Shown here: one piece after another, positions 42,201-54,107 of the stretch
Layout of the letters: each line of letters opens with the position of its first letter
Numbering within the stretch: the stretch's first letter is position 1
DNA from: Petrosia ficiformis
Lineage: Eukaryota > Porifera > Demospongiae > Haplosclerida > Petrosiidae
Reading direction: 5' to 3'
Length of the DNA: 64,000 nt
NCBI GenBank assembly: GCA_947044365.1
Contig: OX345636.1
Span: 19,198,548 to 19,262,547 of the forward strand
The notes under the pieces: model-generated
Told to the model about the DNA's origin: nothing
Seen by the model: the letters and a program-made list of their open reading frames with translations, nothing else
Databases searched by the model: none
Program-made: the position numbers and the translations under genes

Positions 42201-45200
42201 TCATTAACCACTCCCATATTACAGCAATGCTTAATAACAAATGTTAATTAAATGTTTAAATGCAATTAAACTGTTTGAACACAACATTGATAGTACATTG
42301 ATAGTACATTATCAGTTCTGTACTAGTCGTACTACAAATACAAAACATTAACTCTTTATTGACTTATACTGTAATTGTGTGCAAGTATTTTCAGTCAATA
42401 ATAATTTGGAATACATATTTTCCAATTATACTGTGACATACATGTAATATTTATCCACATATCCATAATAAATTACATGTACATGTACATGTACCTCAGC
42501 TCCTTCAAGTACATGAAAATTTTCTTTACAAGCTGCATCAGCGATATCTTCATTCTCAAATGTAACAAAACAAAATCCTCTTCTCTTCCTCTCTTCTCCT
42601 TTCTCAGTCACTAATGCCACCTCTTCAATCTGGAAAAGTAATTGAATTACATCTACTGTACATGTACAGTTTATATGTACACCTACATGTACATGTACAC
42701 AAGAATAGTGAATTATGTCATTTTGTCAAGCTCTACTGTACTCCGCAGGTTTTCGGCTTGTACATGTACATTAATAATACGGTACTTGTGATATTATATA
42801 CACTGTATGTATTACTTATCATCCCATTGTAAACCAGGCCTGAGGTCTCCTTGATAAATGAGTTCTTTTATGCTTGCCTATTCACTAAAACTTGACAAAT
42901 TAATAATTATGAACCATTCTGGACATGATCACAAAATTTGTTTTCGTCAGTTAAAGAACAGTACTTTAATACAGTTTTGATGACGTTCTTTAAGGGCTGG
43001 GGAAAAGGTTTTTAGGCTACATGTACATATACAGTACATATATGTACAATGTACTATTATGAGCTTACAGCTTTACAAGTGTAGTACATGAAAATTCATG
43101 TGCCTAACATGCTAGCAAAAGGCGTAGAAACAATTTACAAACAATCACAACAAACAAGCAGCCACATTGGCTTTTACAATTCGTAAAACACAGCCACGAA
43201 GGGCTTAGAAAACATTAAAGCAGCCATCATTGCTTAGAAAAATAACAATCAGCCATCATGGCTTAGAAAATTCAATTCAAAGTAAAATGGAACACTGAAT
43301 GCCCAGTCTTACATGTATGTACATTTACAAAAATGTACAGAACTCACAGGTCCAAATTCTTCAAAATACTTTCTAATAGTTTCTTCTGGCATGTCTGTTG
43401 GTACACCACCAACAAAGATCTTCTTGGTTCTTTGCTTCATTTGCTAAAAAGTTACATATGATAGAATAATGTCAGTACTTGAAACAGTTTTTGAAAGTGT
43501 CTAGCAGAATCATCTGAACAAAACAATATTGACCAGCAAGTAGTAAACTTTGTCCAGAAAAAGTCTCACAGATTGTACCCATCTATGGCTTATGAGATAC
43601 AGGAGTAAAGACCTTGCCCAATACATTTAGTGAATGTTCAGTAAATTGAAACTGAACTGTTGTATATAATGTTATATGGGGAGCAGGACCACCGACTAGG
43701 CCATTGACTGCTCTACACTAATAATTAACCTCACTGTGAGGTTACTGTACTTATTTTGTTGTATTATTCTTATAACTGATCAGACAATTTGTCCGGACAA
43801 AGAGGTGAAATGTTCAAAAAATGGCTAATTGCTGGATGTTATTTCGAGCACTTAATGCATAAACTAGGGGTACAATGAATAGCAGAATTGTATTAAAACA
43901 TACAATGTACACGTACATGTACATGACTACATGTACATTTGTACATGTACAGGTAGTATTAGAAGCCAAATATATGAAATTAGATCTGGTAAATCTAGGC
44001 TGACTTGGACAGTAAACACACTTACATGTACATGTATGTACATGTATATGTATTCTATTTTAAACACTAAAGTACACTACTCATTGCAGCCCTCATAATA
44101 AAGCACATAAGTACACGTACATGTACATTGAATTGAATTTACTAGTGCTGAGTGATAGTGGTAATATCACTATGGCAATTAATAGTGGTTAATTATTCAC
44201 AATATACATGTACTATATGATAGTATGACTAGTAGCAAGTAGGATACTCTTCAGAAAATGAAGTATAGTACAAGAAGATAACTACAGAAAAAGTATTCCT
44301 ATGTGTGCTTTCAATACTTTGTGGTGTCATCATTCATGTCCGACACCCAACAGCCTATTATACATGTACATGTAGTTATTAATGGTTTATCTACATGTAC
44401 TCTTCTTGCTTCTTTTACATGCTACAATAATTGATTGACTGAACCCACAGAATCATGCACTACATGTATGTACATGTACATGTATGCTTTGCAACATATG
44501 TCACAGAAGCAAATACATTACATGCAATAACCTTACTGAAGCAATCGAAGGGATGTCACACCCCTTTATGCATATGTGTAAATTACTTGCATGTGTACAA
44601 TGTATTATAACACCATCTCGGTTTCTTAAGTGACAGTCACTGTTAACTCAAAATATGCATGTACATGTATATACATGTACATGTACTTTCATATTTTGCT
44701 GGTTCCATGTTGTAAGGACGTCTCTTACATTCCTCACCACAATAATTAGTCAAGACAATGTGCATTATATTTTTTGTAAATTCTACTGATACATGTACAT
44801 CAAAACATTGTGTTTTCAATCTGTTGTACCATAGATAGTACCATAGATAGTCATTGTAGAGGACTATAGAGAAATGTATGTCACACAATCATTCTACAAT
44901 TGGCAATAAATCCATTACTTGTTATTTTTTAGCTCATGTTTCGTAAACGTCACTAATACAAATAATTGCATAACTCTAACCTAAGGTACTGTACATGTAC
45001 CATCTTGAGTATAATTAAGACAAGCTCTACAGGTGGCCCAGGAAACACAGAGATAAGCGATGTGAAAGAGAAATAGTCAGGATTTAAAACTACAAAAGCA
45101 CACATCTTAAACAGAACTCAAGTACATGTACATGTACATGTACACGTATAACTTACATGTATATGTAAATATTTGCTGTAATGACATACACAACTGACTA

Positions 45201-48200
45201 GTATAAATGAATAGTTGTGTACATGATGTACATCAACACCATTACTCTTTAAAAAGTCTTAATAAATATTAACTGATTAACGGCATCACAGTGGTGTAAA
45301 TATTTTCCCTGTTGTACTAAAATTCAGTCTACAGCCCTTGATGAGTCCCAGGACTTAAAGCCTTTTCACTCAAATGACTAGTAATCTTCATACATGTACA
45401 CTTTGTGTTAGTGGATGCGTGAAAATCAGTCATTTGGCAAATACTACATGCACTTCACTTCTGTACACGTGTACATAGCAGTGTACAATATTACAGTCGG
45501 CCATCGGCCATTTTCCGAGCAAATAATTAGAATGACCGTTCAAATGTGCACATGGTCGGTCATTTTAACCAGTCAATTTTTACAAAAATTAGAAAAATGT
45601 TGGGTTGATTAGTATCATTTTGTAAAATCTAGAAATTATGTTAAATGATAATATCACTAATAATTTGTAACATATATATACATGTATGCTATTGTACAAG
45701 TAGTCACATGTCCAAGCAATTTTTAAAATGGCCAATCAAATATCACTTTGGTTGGCTATCATGGCCAGCCAAAATTCACATCAAATATTGTACACTGCAT
45801 AGGAAATAATCTAAATTAAGATAGCTAATTACATGTAATCAGATGGGCTTAATGAAAAGTTGATTTTCTCATCCACTAGAGGGCTAATATTCACTTCATT
45901 CGGATGTTTATTGTTTACGCATGTGTAGAAATTGAACATGTGAAATTACAATTGCAATAAAATGGCCACAGAGAAATTTCCTGCTCCATGTTACTGGCTT
46001 TCTACACCTGTAGAGTACTGAATGGATAATTTTAAAACCTTTGGCTGTTCTTATAAACATCTATAGTAATTGGCTACAGCTAAATGGTGAGCTAACATTT
46101 GATATTTCACTAGAAATGAGTTATGAATATTCAGATATTCGTTCATTAACTAAGCAAATATCCGGATACCTACATGATGTATTTGTTGCAGCCCTGATCC
46201 ACTGTCACCTGCACATGTACAGTATGTAGGTTACTGGTACATATGCTTATCAGTAACTACATGTACATGTATGAAGGAGTGTCCAAACTGATTATTCTCA
46301 GACTGTAAAGTGCACATACACAGTTCAAGTACAGTATAGACTAACTTGGTGGACATCATGAGGAATTGCTTTTTTGGTATCAATGGTCTTGTTGTCTATT
46401 GTATGAGAACCTGCTTCTAATACTCTGTCTACTGCATCACTTTCTTTAAACAATATGAATGCAAAACCTCTGAATATGAAAAAAAAACAATATGAAACAA
46501 ACCTGTACTGGGGTATTCATAAATTTCACATGTACATGTACATGTATATTTAGTTTTTATAATAATTATTATTGACACAAATGTACACAAATGTACAAGT
46601 ATAATTACATGTACACATGTACAGGTACTGCATATACATGTACTTAGTTCAAAAAGTTCGGCTTAATTACATATGTACATGTACATGTAATTGTGGTTGT
46701 ACATGTACTACATATACATGTACTTAGTTAAACAAGTTCTGCTTAATTACATACATGTATGTACATGTAGCACTTAAAGAATTCGTGAAATATGTACATA
46801 TACATGTACATGTTACAATATGTGTACTGACAGCAGTAAGGCAGCAAGGAAAGTTGTTAAAACTCAGTAGTTACATGTACATGTACATAATGCAGCAGAA
46901 CACACACACTTGCAAAGTACATTTGCATATTAAGCAACTTTTAAGATACATACATGTACTATTCTTCATTAGTATCAGGAAGACAACAGGTTTATAGTGA
47001 GTTCTCACACATTCATATTCAAAAGTACATGTACTTGAGGCATATGCATTGCATGTGCATGTGACTTACCATGTACTTAAGATGTATCTAACATATCATA
47101 CATTTACTTACAGATAAATGTACATGTACATGCAACTAACCTAGATTTTTGAGTAGTTTGGTCAAATTTAAGATTTACTTCAGTAACAGTACCATATTCA
47201 CTAAAATATTCCTTCAGTTTTTCTAACAAAGAAAGGAGAGAGGTAAAATTTACTCAACCTACAAACTATACTACTACATGTAGTTTACATGCTGTCAAAA
47301 AGCGTGTATGTGTAATAGTAACATAAAAACGTTAGTGGCCTACGTTCACTTGTATCCATGCTTAGACCTCCAACAAACAACTTGCTAAAAATATTTTTCC
47401 ATACACACACACACACAGGATGAATGGTAGTAGCGAGAAGATGACAAATCCATTATGTGAGTCAAACATGTAGAAGATAGGGGTAGAAAAAGAGGTTAAA
47501 AAAGTCATCAAAATTAATTTTCTTCTTGCCTAGCCTTGTGACCTAGGCCTATAGATATTAAATTCTAAAATTGTGAAAAAAATTATGTAAGGATAACATG
47601 TAATATTTGAAGTACCTCCTAAAGGGAAGAAAATTTTTGGACACAACAGCACAAATAAGAAATTATAGTTTGTCTCATGTACATGTGTACAATATTAGTG
47701 GAATTTTGTCACTTCTTAGAGGTTGATGTCATTATTTAACTCACAAATCGTCATATGGAATGTCGGGCTCTTGCTGCCGTTGGCTCTCCATATCACTACC
47801 AATAGTCTGAATATTCTGTACTTCCATACTTTCTTCCTATATAAAATAAATACATGTACACGCAAATTTACGATTGTATGATATTTCTTGTGTTGTACTG
47901 ATAGTGTTAGTAACAGTGTTTTTGATATGCTCATATGGCACACCATTGGCCCAAAGAGGCACTGCACAGTTCTCTCTTTGGGCCAGATGGAAGAGTTAAT
48001 TATGATTACATGTATATTGTCACTAACAGCATTAACTGTTTGTTAATTGGCTCAAGATACATGTGTATATTCCCAATGGCACACACACTAATCATAGTTG
48101 AGCCAATTTGGCCCATGCTTCAAAACATATCATAAACTCTGGTTGGCAATATACAGTGTATTGATAGTTATTGCAAACATTGTGATACCAAATTTTAATA

Positions 48201-51200
48201 TCGCTGGCAATTGGGTTATGAAGTATTGCTCCTCTCCCTTAAGGTGATGGGTGAGAGTTTTGAATATGAGTGGGTGGACTCACTTTTGTGGTGAACTTTG
48301 CAGCTAACTTGTTACAGATTTTTGGACGCAATTTGTGAGCTTATCATAACATTTTAGACATGTTATACCACAATATTCAGTTTCTTACAGAGAGCGGTTT
48401 CTTCAAAATCTTCTACTATTGCTGTAGTGCAGCAAAGTACAAGTACACTCTCTCAGAATGTTGTAACTTTGGAACATTTGTCATCCTTCTAGTTATACAG
48501 TAACCAAATCTTTTTGAGCCACCACAGTAACAGTTACTGCAGGATCAGAAACATTAACACAACTGGCCTATATTGTTTCCTATCGATGAAAATTGTTACC
48601 AAACTTTTGAATTTTCGAGGCGATGTAACTTCACCATTAGACATCTATAGTCTTCAGGTTTTTACTTGTTACTTGGCTAATTATGACTTAACAGATTTTA
48701 GAAACAGTTTGTTTTAAACTGTAAGAAAATAACAGTGATATTATTGTATCTCATTAATTATTCATAAGACTCTCACCCGTCACCTTAATTCAAATACATG
48801 TATACGTACTTTAAAAAACCTGTATACATGTACATGTAATTGTTCAGCAGATGCTGAGGAAAAGAACAATAGGTTGTAATCGACTGTACAATACCTACAT
48901 GTACATGTAAAAAATATTGATATAAATTAGAATAGAGATGAGTGATATACTGGTATTTTATGCGGTTATACCACAATATTCATTTCTTTACCATTAACAA
49001 GGTACATGTACATGTATTACAAGTTTTGCATATCAAACAGCAATGACAGCTACGTGTTTCATAGTTTCCTATCAAGTGTAATTTTGTTGTTTAACCTATC
49101 TTACTTAAGTTTATTGCTATTCTGGAGAAAGTTATTATGGCTGAAAAATGTCTCAAAGCGGAACAAGTCGCTGATTCTACAAGCAGAGGATATGAAAGGT
49201 TATGAAGCAGGCTGAAATACATGTAAGACTCAACAGACTGTCCGTAACTCTGTCCACCTGGTGTAACCACTGATGATAGCATTGTGCTCCTTGGCTCGAG
49301 CACTGGTGAGTCTTCAGGATAACCAGATCACAGTGATGGTAGTATGACAATTAATTCATGGAAAATGATGCAGATGCGATTTATCAATATTAGTTGGTTA
49401 CTGTTGACAGGGAAGCTATCAAAATGATGGCATTTTTTAAAAGCTCCATGACAATTATGTAATGCGATTTGATGGAAAACCATTCAATTTTGGCCGGTTT
49501 TGGAAGAGCATAGTGTTGATGTCAGTGAGGGGGCTGATGACATGAGAAAAGCGTTGAAAGAGACGTATAACTTTTAGTACAAGAAAATGAAAGTAGAGAT
49601 TTATATAGCAGCATAAGGCCATCAATTCATTTTTATATCCAAATGTCATTGTGAATTGAACACAATAAAGTGGGTGTGCAAAAGCAGTACACATGAAAGA
49701 ACTGCAATTAGACTTTTCCAAGATTAGAGCGAACTATAGAACTAGCACTTGAGAAGATCTCATTCGTAAGTATTTTAAGAGCTAATGAATATGGTACATG
49801 TATGTAAAGAATATAGAGCAGCTACACCAGAGGTTGAAAAAGCACTTAAACAATACAAGTCTCATCGTCGTGCTTCTGAACTTGAGTCATAAACTCATAT
49901 AGTATTTTAAAACAAATCTGTCTTGTACATTTCATTTACCACTTACAACAATGTATGTACACTAAGATTAAACAGTAATTTTAATGATCCCATATATATC
50001 TTTTTTTTGTTACTGATGTTATTATTAACAATTTGCCTTCTAAATTAAATACATGTACCAGTCAATAAAAGAAAACTTTGTCTTGTATGAAGAGTGCTAT
50101 GAATGTGAACTTCTTGCAAAATAAAATCATTTCCATATATACCTATTCTAAAATGGTATTTTAATTAAGTCAATATGTTCCCATGGTAACGTCTTTTATC
50201 ATTCCAAAGAATGCTGATTGTTAGACCAAATGACGCTTCAAAGGGCAAACCAAATATGACACCTATGGACTTTTACAAGTGGGTGAACAAGAGTCTCTTT
50301 CCTAATTCTACTCGAGACAGAATTTCCTTGTCACGCAAGTGGCTACATAAACTTGGCTTTGAAGTTTTGACAGGTAAGAAAGGTATTTTTTTATTGATAG
50401 TCACAAACATCCTGATGTAATTACTTATCGTACCCAATTTCTAAGGAAATTATGAAAATTGGAATTTACCGAAGTACCAACTGAAGAAGCTATCCCAGAG
50501 GGTATTGATCCACCACCTCTTGAAAGACAACATTATTATAAATTGTTGTTTTCTTTAATGATGAAAGTACTTTTCAATCAAATGAAGCTCAAGTCATTAC
50601 TGTGGGGATTCAAAGGTACCAAAATGATGAAGTCTAAGAACAAATGTGGTGGAATCATGGTTTCAAATTTTATACATGTAGATGAACACTGGGTTTCTTG
50701 CTTTAACTGAATGAGGAATACGAGAGGGCTAACAGTCACTCTAGAAGTATGCACATGAATCCTTGAATATGGTGAATCCAAGGAAAGCTACCGGACCAGA
50801 GATAAATTTGTTAAGTGAAGAAGGCTATTGAGATAGATGAAATCAAGTACCCTGATTCAGGAGGTTGGCAACATGTTTGGATTTTTGATTATAGCAGCTG
50901 CCATGGTGCTATATCAAATGATCCTCTAGATGTTAACCAAATGAATGTTAAGCCTTCTTAGAAAAGACAGTGATGCATGACACAATGTGTAAGGATGTGT
51001 CCAAAAATGGTATTCCGTGATGGGACACCAAAGTTGATATTATTGCTCAGCCCTAGATCAAATGTCACATCAGTCCTCAAAGCTTAATTAATATACCAAA
51101 AAATGATGGCTGATGAGATGCAAGATATACTTTTCAAACACCCAGACTACTCATTAATATTGATCATATCCCAATATACATAATGTAGTTTCATCCAAAG

Positions 51201-53382
51201 ATAAAGTTCATAGAGAGTATGTGGGCTCAGCTAAAGAGATATACTAAAGCTCTTTGTAAATACTCCATTATTCTAATATGAAAATATATACCGCTGGCAT
51301 ATGACTCTGTCACTTCGTAAAACATACAAAATCACTTAAGAAAAGTTGTCATTACGTGTACGCATATTTGGAAGGCCTTATATCTGGAACCAAACTTGAT
51401 GAAACAAGATATGAGAAAAAGTATCCTTTATGATCATTATGGGGCCTGAAGAAGCGTAACTGCAGTCTAATACTCTAAGTGCACAGAAACTGAGTTAGTA
51501 AAGTACTCTCTCTCAAGGTTCTAAATGATGACTTCCTCGTGTCTGAAATTCAACAACTTGTTAAAGATTCTTGCATCATCTTTATACTGTTTCTCTGCTG
51601 TATACAACAGTTATTAGTATTAGTTGCAAGCTTCCTGTTGGTCATGCGTTCTTTTACACACCAAGCCAATTAATAGACCAAGTCCACGGATGCACACAAC
51701 TTCCTTAACTACATTACTATGTATATTCGCATAAGTGACACAAACATATACAGATTCAACCCCATGGGAAGCAATTATAGGGATGGCCTTGTGGGCCACA
51801 AAAATAAAAAAAAGTTTAAAATTGCAATGAAGTCACACAGAAGAATAGATAAATAAATAATGACTACTTTTCAATTGCAGACACTTGTAAGAATTCCGTT
51901 TTGTTTCCTTATAATATGTAAATATTTCCCCATTTACAATGTAAGTTAAGTTTAATTTTCTGTACAGGTACATGTAGGTATGTTTAACTAAATTAGTTGT
52001 TGCTGTTCAACTCTGTTTGAAGCATTAACACTCTACTCAATGGATGTACATGTAAATATCACAACAGAGTAATTAAAACTCTAACTATAGTAATAGCATC
52101 TTGGGGATGCTTACAAAAGTACTCTCTATAGCTAGTACCATAAAGAAATATAACAACATGCCTGAGATATATATACACACAGTTTTTATGGATAATTAGA
52201 ATTAATTATCAATTAGAAATATCAGCCATTTTTTATGACATCATGGTAACTATAGTTACTATATGTAATTGCAAGTGGTTGGTATTTTTCCTAGTCCTTA
52301 CAAGGTATCTTAATTAAGTATGTTGTTTGTACTAATTTTAGTGTTTTTAGCAACTAACGGAATAATCACTAAAATTAGTATATGATACGCTAAAAGATAA
52401 ATAATTATTGAGGTCATTTTATTAGACGTGGCTCAGAAATTTGCTAAAATTAATGCATGATAAATCTGAGCATTAAAAATCCCTAAATTTAGTGTAATAG
52501 TAGGCTTAAAGTAATTACCCAACTTACATGACAAGCACTATTTTAGTTTACAAAAATTGTAATGCATACAGGTTTGATAGCTTGTGCACTATACACCTCC
52601 TGTACATGTAGATAGATATCAAGTTGCACAGTAAAATAGTGAGTAGTCTGAGTACTTCAGTAAATATACAATATTAGCGCATGCATGTGGCCTTTGAACA
52701 TTTATAATTGATATAAATGGCATTTTTGCTGATCTCATATCATGCAACAAAGAAAAGTTTTCAAGATTGTTTAAAGCATGGGTGTTTCTAAATTAATTGA
52801 TTTCAAACAGTTGTCTTGGTATTCTCCCGAGTAGCAAAGCTTGATAATGGGTTTCTTACAAGTTATTCTCTAGCTAAGCAAGTTAGAGTACGAAGAAAAT
52901 ACAATTAATGATGACTTAGCGCTATCAATTGAAATGTGCTTGTAACCACAAAGTGTAATAAGATAACCACTGATAATCACTGCACAGAGGTGTTGATGCT
53001 ATACTATTCAATAACAGAGATTTGTAAGGACAACGAGGTCAACCAAGTGAAAAGAATGGGCATCGTTAAAATTTCTGACCATGAATTAGTACCAACCAGT
53101 GGTAATAAATATGTCAGGCGTGTGTTGAGTATGAATATTAACGAGTTCTCTTTATTTTATAAATAGAGATATATATATAATTATATATGTAAAATACTAT
53201 ATATAATACATGATACATGTATATATATATATATAATTATATATATATATATTATAATATTATATCCTTTCAAACTAAAAGCTTTTCTTTTGAACAGAAC
53301 ATACCATTTCAGTGTCCTCTTGTTTTACTTGTGATTCACATTGGTTTAGTTCACCATTTGTAGCAATCTCTGCGTCCGTCAT
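38420..53382 (-). CDS. hnRNP A/B/D-type RNA-binding protein with two RRMs and a glycine-rich tail
   Basis: Reverse-strand exons: 53382-53305, 47836-47745, 47384-47344, 47222-47141, 46469-46346, 43443-43348, 42629-42495, 39728-39440, 38511-38420. Phases close, giving 342 residues. An acidic N-terminus precedes RRM1 (RNP2 KLFVGGLS; RNP1 SRGFAFILFK). A short linker (KKAIPHDVHQ-QMKQRT) leads to RRM2 (RNP2 KIFVGGVP; RNP1 RRGFCFVTFE), then VEVKRATPRE. The C-terminal half is rich in Gly, Tyr and Arg (GGRPGGRGGHF, NYGGGYGGYGGGYEQYGGGR). The paired-RRM spacing, the K(L/I)FVGG motifs and the K-x-A(T)-P-x-E ending match hnRNP A/B/D (AUF1, Squid) proteins. These bind AU-rich and G-rich RNA and act in splicing, export and mRNA decay. 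The tail can be expected to be low-complexity and self-associating. Introns are unusually rich in ACATGTACATGT. Confidence 0.9.
38827..39294. mobile_element. MITE family D, copy 1
   Basis: The left end carries GTGTATATAGAGAAAAAA and AACATCCCTATGATTGCTTT. The right end carries GAAAGCAATCATAGGGATGG, its inverse, then CCTACGGGCCATAAA. A (TA)n run lies inside (39197-39229). Other members: 51660-51806 (right end only) and 59639-60610 (with a nested insertion). It lies in the last intron of the hnRNP gene. Confidence 0.8.
40066..40701. mobile_element. TTAA-type MITE family E, copy 2
   Basis: TTAAGGTGGCGGTAC at the left and ATCGCCACCTTAA at the right, so TTAA closes both ends. It matches 23643-24271 in reverse. 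About 635 bp without open frame. TTAA duplication is typical of piggyBac-like elements, but the inner end sequence is not the classical one. hnRNP intron 8. Confidence 0.8.
41159..41924. mobile_element. Inverted-ended element with internal direct duplication
   Basis: The ends AAAAAACGCTACGTAGAGTA and ACTCTACGTAGCGTTTTTTT are inverse copies. Inside, a unit of about 140 bp (AATAGCAATAGAGGGTGT ... CAGTACCAAACGTTATTTAA) occurs twice in direct order, at 41284-41425 and 41587-41728. A further shared phrase, TTAGTCTGGCGAGCCA, follows each. CpG-containing and GC-richer than its surroundings. hnRNP intron 8. Confidence 0.8.
43165..43280. repeat. Short tandem repeat (GCAGCCATCATNGCTTAGAAAA)
   Basis: Three diverged units of about 35-45 bp, each with CAGCCA(C/T)...GGCTTAGAAAA, at about 43190, 43220 and 43250. 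hnRNP intron 6. Confidence 0.65.
43444..46345. other. hnRNP intron 5, dense in ACATGTACATGT
   Basis: 2.9 kb with many (ACATGT)2-4 runs (for example near 43915, 44035, 44470, 44655, 45125) and one MITE (45478-45799). No other gene-like signal. Confidence 0.7.
45478..45799. mobile_element. MITE with GCAGTGTACAATATT ends
   Basis: The left end GCAGTGTACAATATTA and right end AAATATTGTACACTGC are inverse copies. ATA lies outside both. Internal GGCCA/TGGCC motifs recur (CGGCCATCGGCCATTTT, AATGGCC, ATGGCCAGCCA). About 320 bp. Confidence 0.7.
47914..48126 (-). repeat. Interspersed repeat family B, copy 3
   Basis: Inverted relative to the two copies in the Q-rich gene (CAGTGTTTTTGATATGCTCA ... TTGGCCCATGCTTCAAAAC). 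It lies in the first hnRNP intron. Confidence 0.7.
48239..48788. mobile_element. TTAA-flanked MITE family F
   Basis: TTAAGGTGATGGGTGAGAGT at the left mirrors ACTCTCACCCGTCACCTTAA at the right, with one mismatch. TTAA closes both ends. About 550 bp with no coding. The end sequence TTAAGGTG is shared with family E. First hnRNP intron. Confidence 0.85.
49800..49893 (+). pseudogene. C-terminal fragment of a transposase-like ORF
   Basis: The frame reads KEYRAATPEVEKALKQYKSH then RRASELES and stop. The K-x-Y-K-S-H-R-R ending is, as I recall, that of the same multicopy transposase family as the relic just downstream. If so, two tandem copies or a rearranged one are present. Confidence 0.4.
50211..51450 (+). 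pseudogene. Decayed IS630/Tc1-like DDE transposase relic
   Basis: Reading across several frames in order gives: TPMDFYKWVNKSLFPN and SRKWLHKLGFEVLTGKKGIF (DNA-binding half); GGIMVSNFIHVDEHW; GGWQHVWIFDYSSCHGA (the D-x-S-x-x-H active-site region); NDPLDVNQMNV; WAQLKRYTKALCK (the downstream catalytic helix region); and YAYLEGLISGTKLDE. The order matches a multicopy invertebrate transposase family of IS630/Tc1-mariner type. Stops and frameshifts interrupt it throughout, so it is dead. It lies antisense inside the first intron of the hnRNP gene. Confidence 0.6.
51660..51806. mobile_element. MITE family D, solitary right end
   Basis: ACAACTTCCTTAACTAC, AAGTGACACAAACATATA and GGAAGCAATTATAGGGATGG followed by CCTTGTGGGCCACAAA match the right parts of 38827-39294 and 59639-60610. 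Confidence 0.65.
51807..53165. other. Remainder of hnRNP intron 1
   Basis: No gene or repeat family recognised. Near 52330-52500 the phrase CTAAAATTAGT and its inverse recur (TAATTTTAGTG, ACTAAAATTAGTATATGATA, GCTAAAATTAATGCATGATA), suggesting a degenerate inverted element. A plus-strand open frame at 52936-53166 looks like chance. Confidence 0.45.
53165..53275. repeat. (TA)n and ATATAATTATAT tract
   Basis: Almost pure TA with repeated self-complementary ATAATTAT blocks, just upstream (genomically) of the first hnRNP coding exon's donor. Confidence 0.85.
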
Positions 53383-53440
53383 GATGCCAGTTAGGATTTA
53401 GAACAGTCAGTGTGAGTGTGTGTTAAACTCCTATACTCAC

Positions 53441-53470
53441 TGCGCATGCTCATTACATCACATGCGCACC
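53441..53470. promoter_or_regulatory. NRF1-like sites upstream of the hnRNP start
   Basis: TGCGCATGCTCA and CATGCGCACC lie 59-88 bases upstream of the hnRNP ATG (minus strand). They resemble half or imperfect NRF1 sites, common in animal housekeeping promoters. The opposite gene (OGDH) starts 725 bases away from the hnRNP ATG. Confidence 0.45.
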
Positions 53471-53579
53471 AAAAAAAAAAGTAGTCATGTGATCAGGAAA
53501 TGCGATCAGCTTTAAGTCTCCGTCCCAGACCGTCACGCCCCCTCAACCTAGTCTGGGAACGAAACTAAATAATCTTATT

Positions 53580-54056
53580 AAATTTGCCAGTTTGTGAACA
53601 AAGTTCATAGATCTATGAACTTGCAGTGAACCTGAACATTTTTATGAACTTTCTATGAACTTTTATGAACATTTTGTGAACTTGTCTTTCAAATACTATA
53701 CTGCATACATTAATTAACAACTGTGTGTACACTCTTAACCATCCCTCTTCACTGCTTAGAGAAGTGGCTCAATCTTTGTGGCACTAGCACTTTACAATGT
53801 TGATAATTTGAACAATGCAGAGTGTTGATACTTGATTGTTCACTGTTAAATTGCATCATTGTCATGTGCAGTTGTGGAATGTAGTAATTATTCATTGTAA
53901 GTAATACTAAGTACTTTAATTATTAATTTTAGCTGCTTATTAACTTCCAATGAGGGACAAAATTATTAGATCTACAGAAAAAATTTGAAACATGAACTTT
54001 TTAGAACCTTTTGGCAAATTTTTGTGAACTTTTGGACAAACCCACCTGGCAACCCT
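53580..54056. mobile_element. Probable MITE rich in TGAAC motifs between hnRNP and OGDH
   Basis: TTTGCCAG and CTGGCAACCC close the two ends inversely. TTTGTGAAC and ATGAACTTTTATGAAC recur near the left end, and TTGTGAACTTTTGGACAAA near the right. No open frame. It occupies most of the divergent intergenic region. Confidence 0.45.
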
Positions 54057-54107
54057 GATATGATTAAATTACTAAAATTAGGTCATTATTAATAAAATGG
54101 AGGATTT

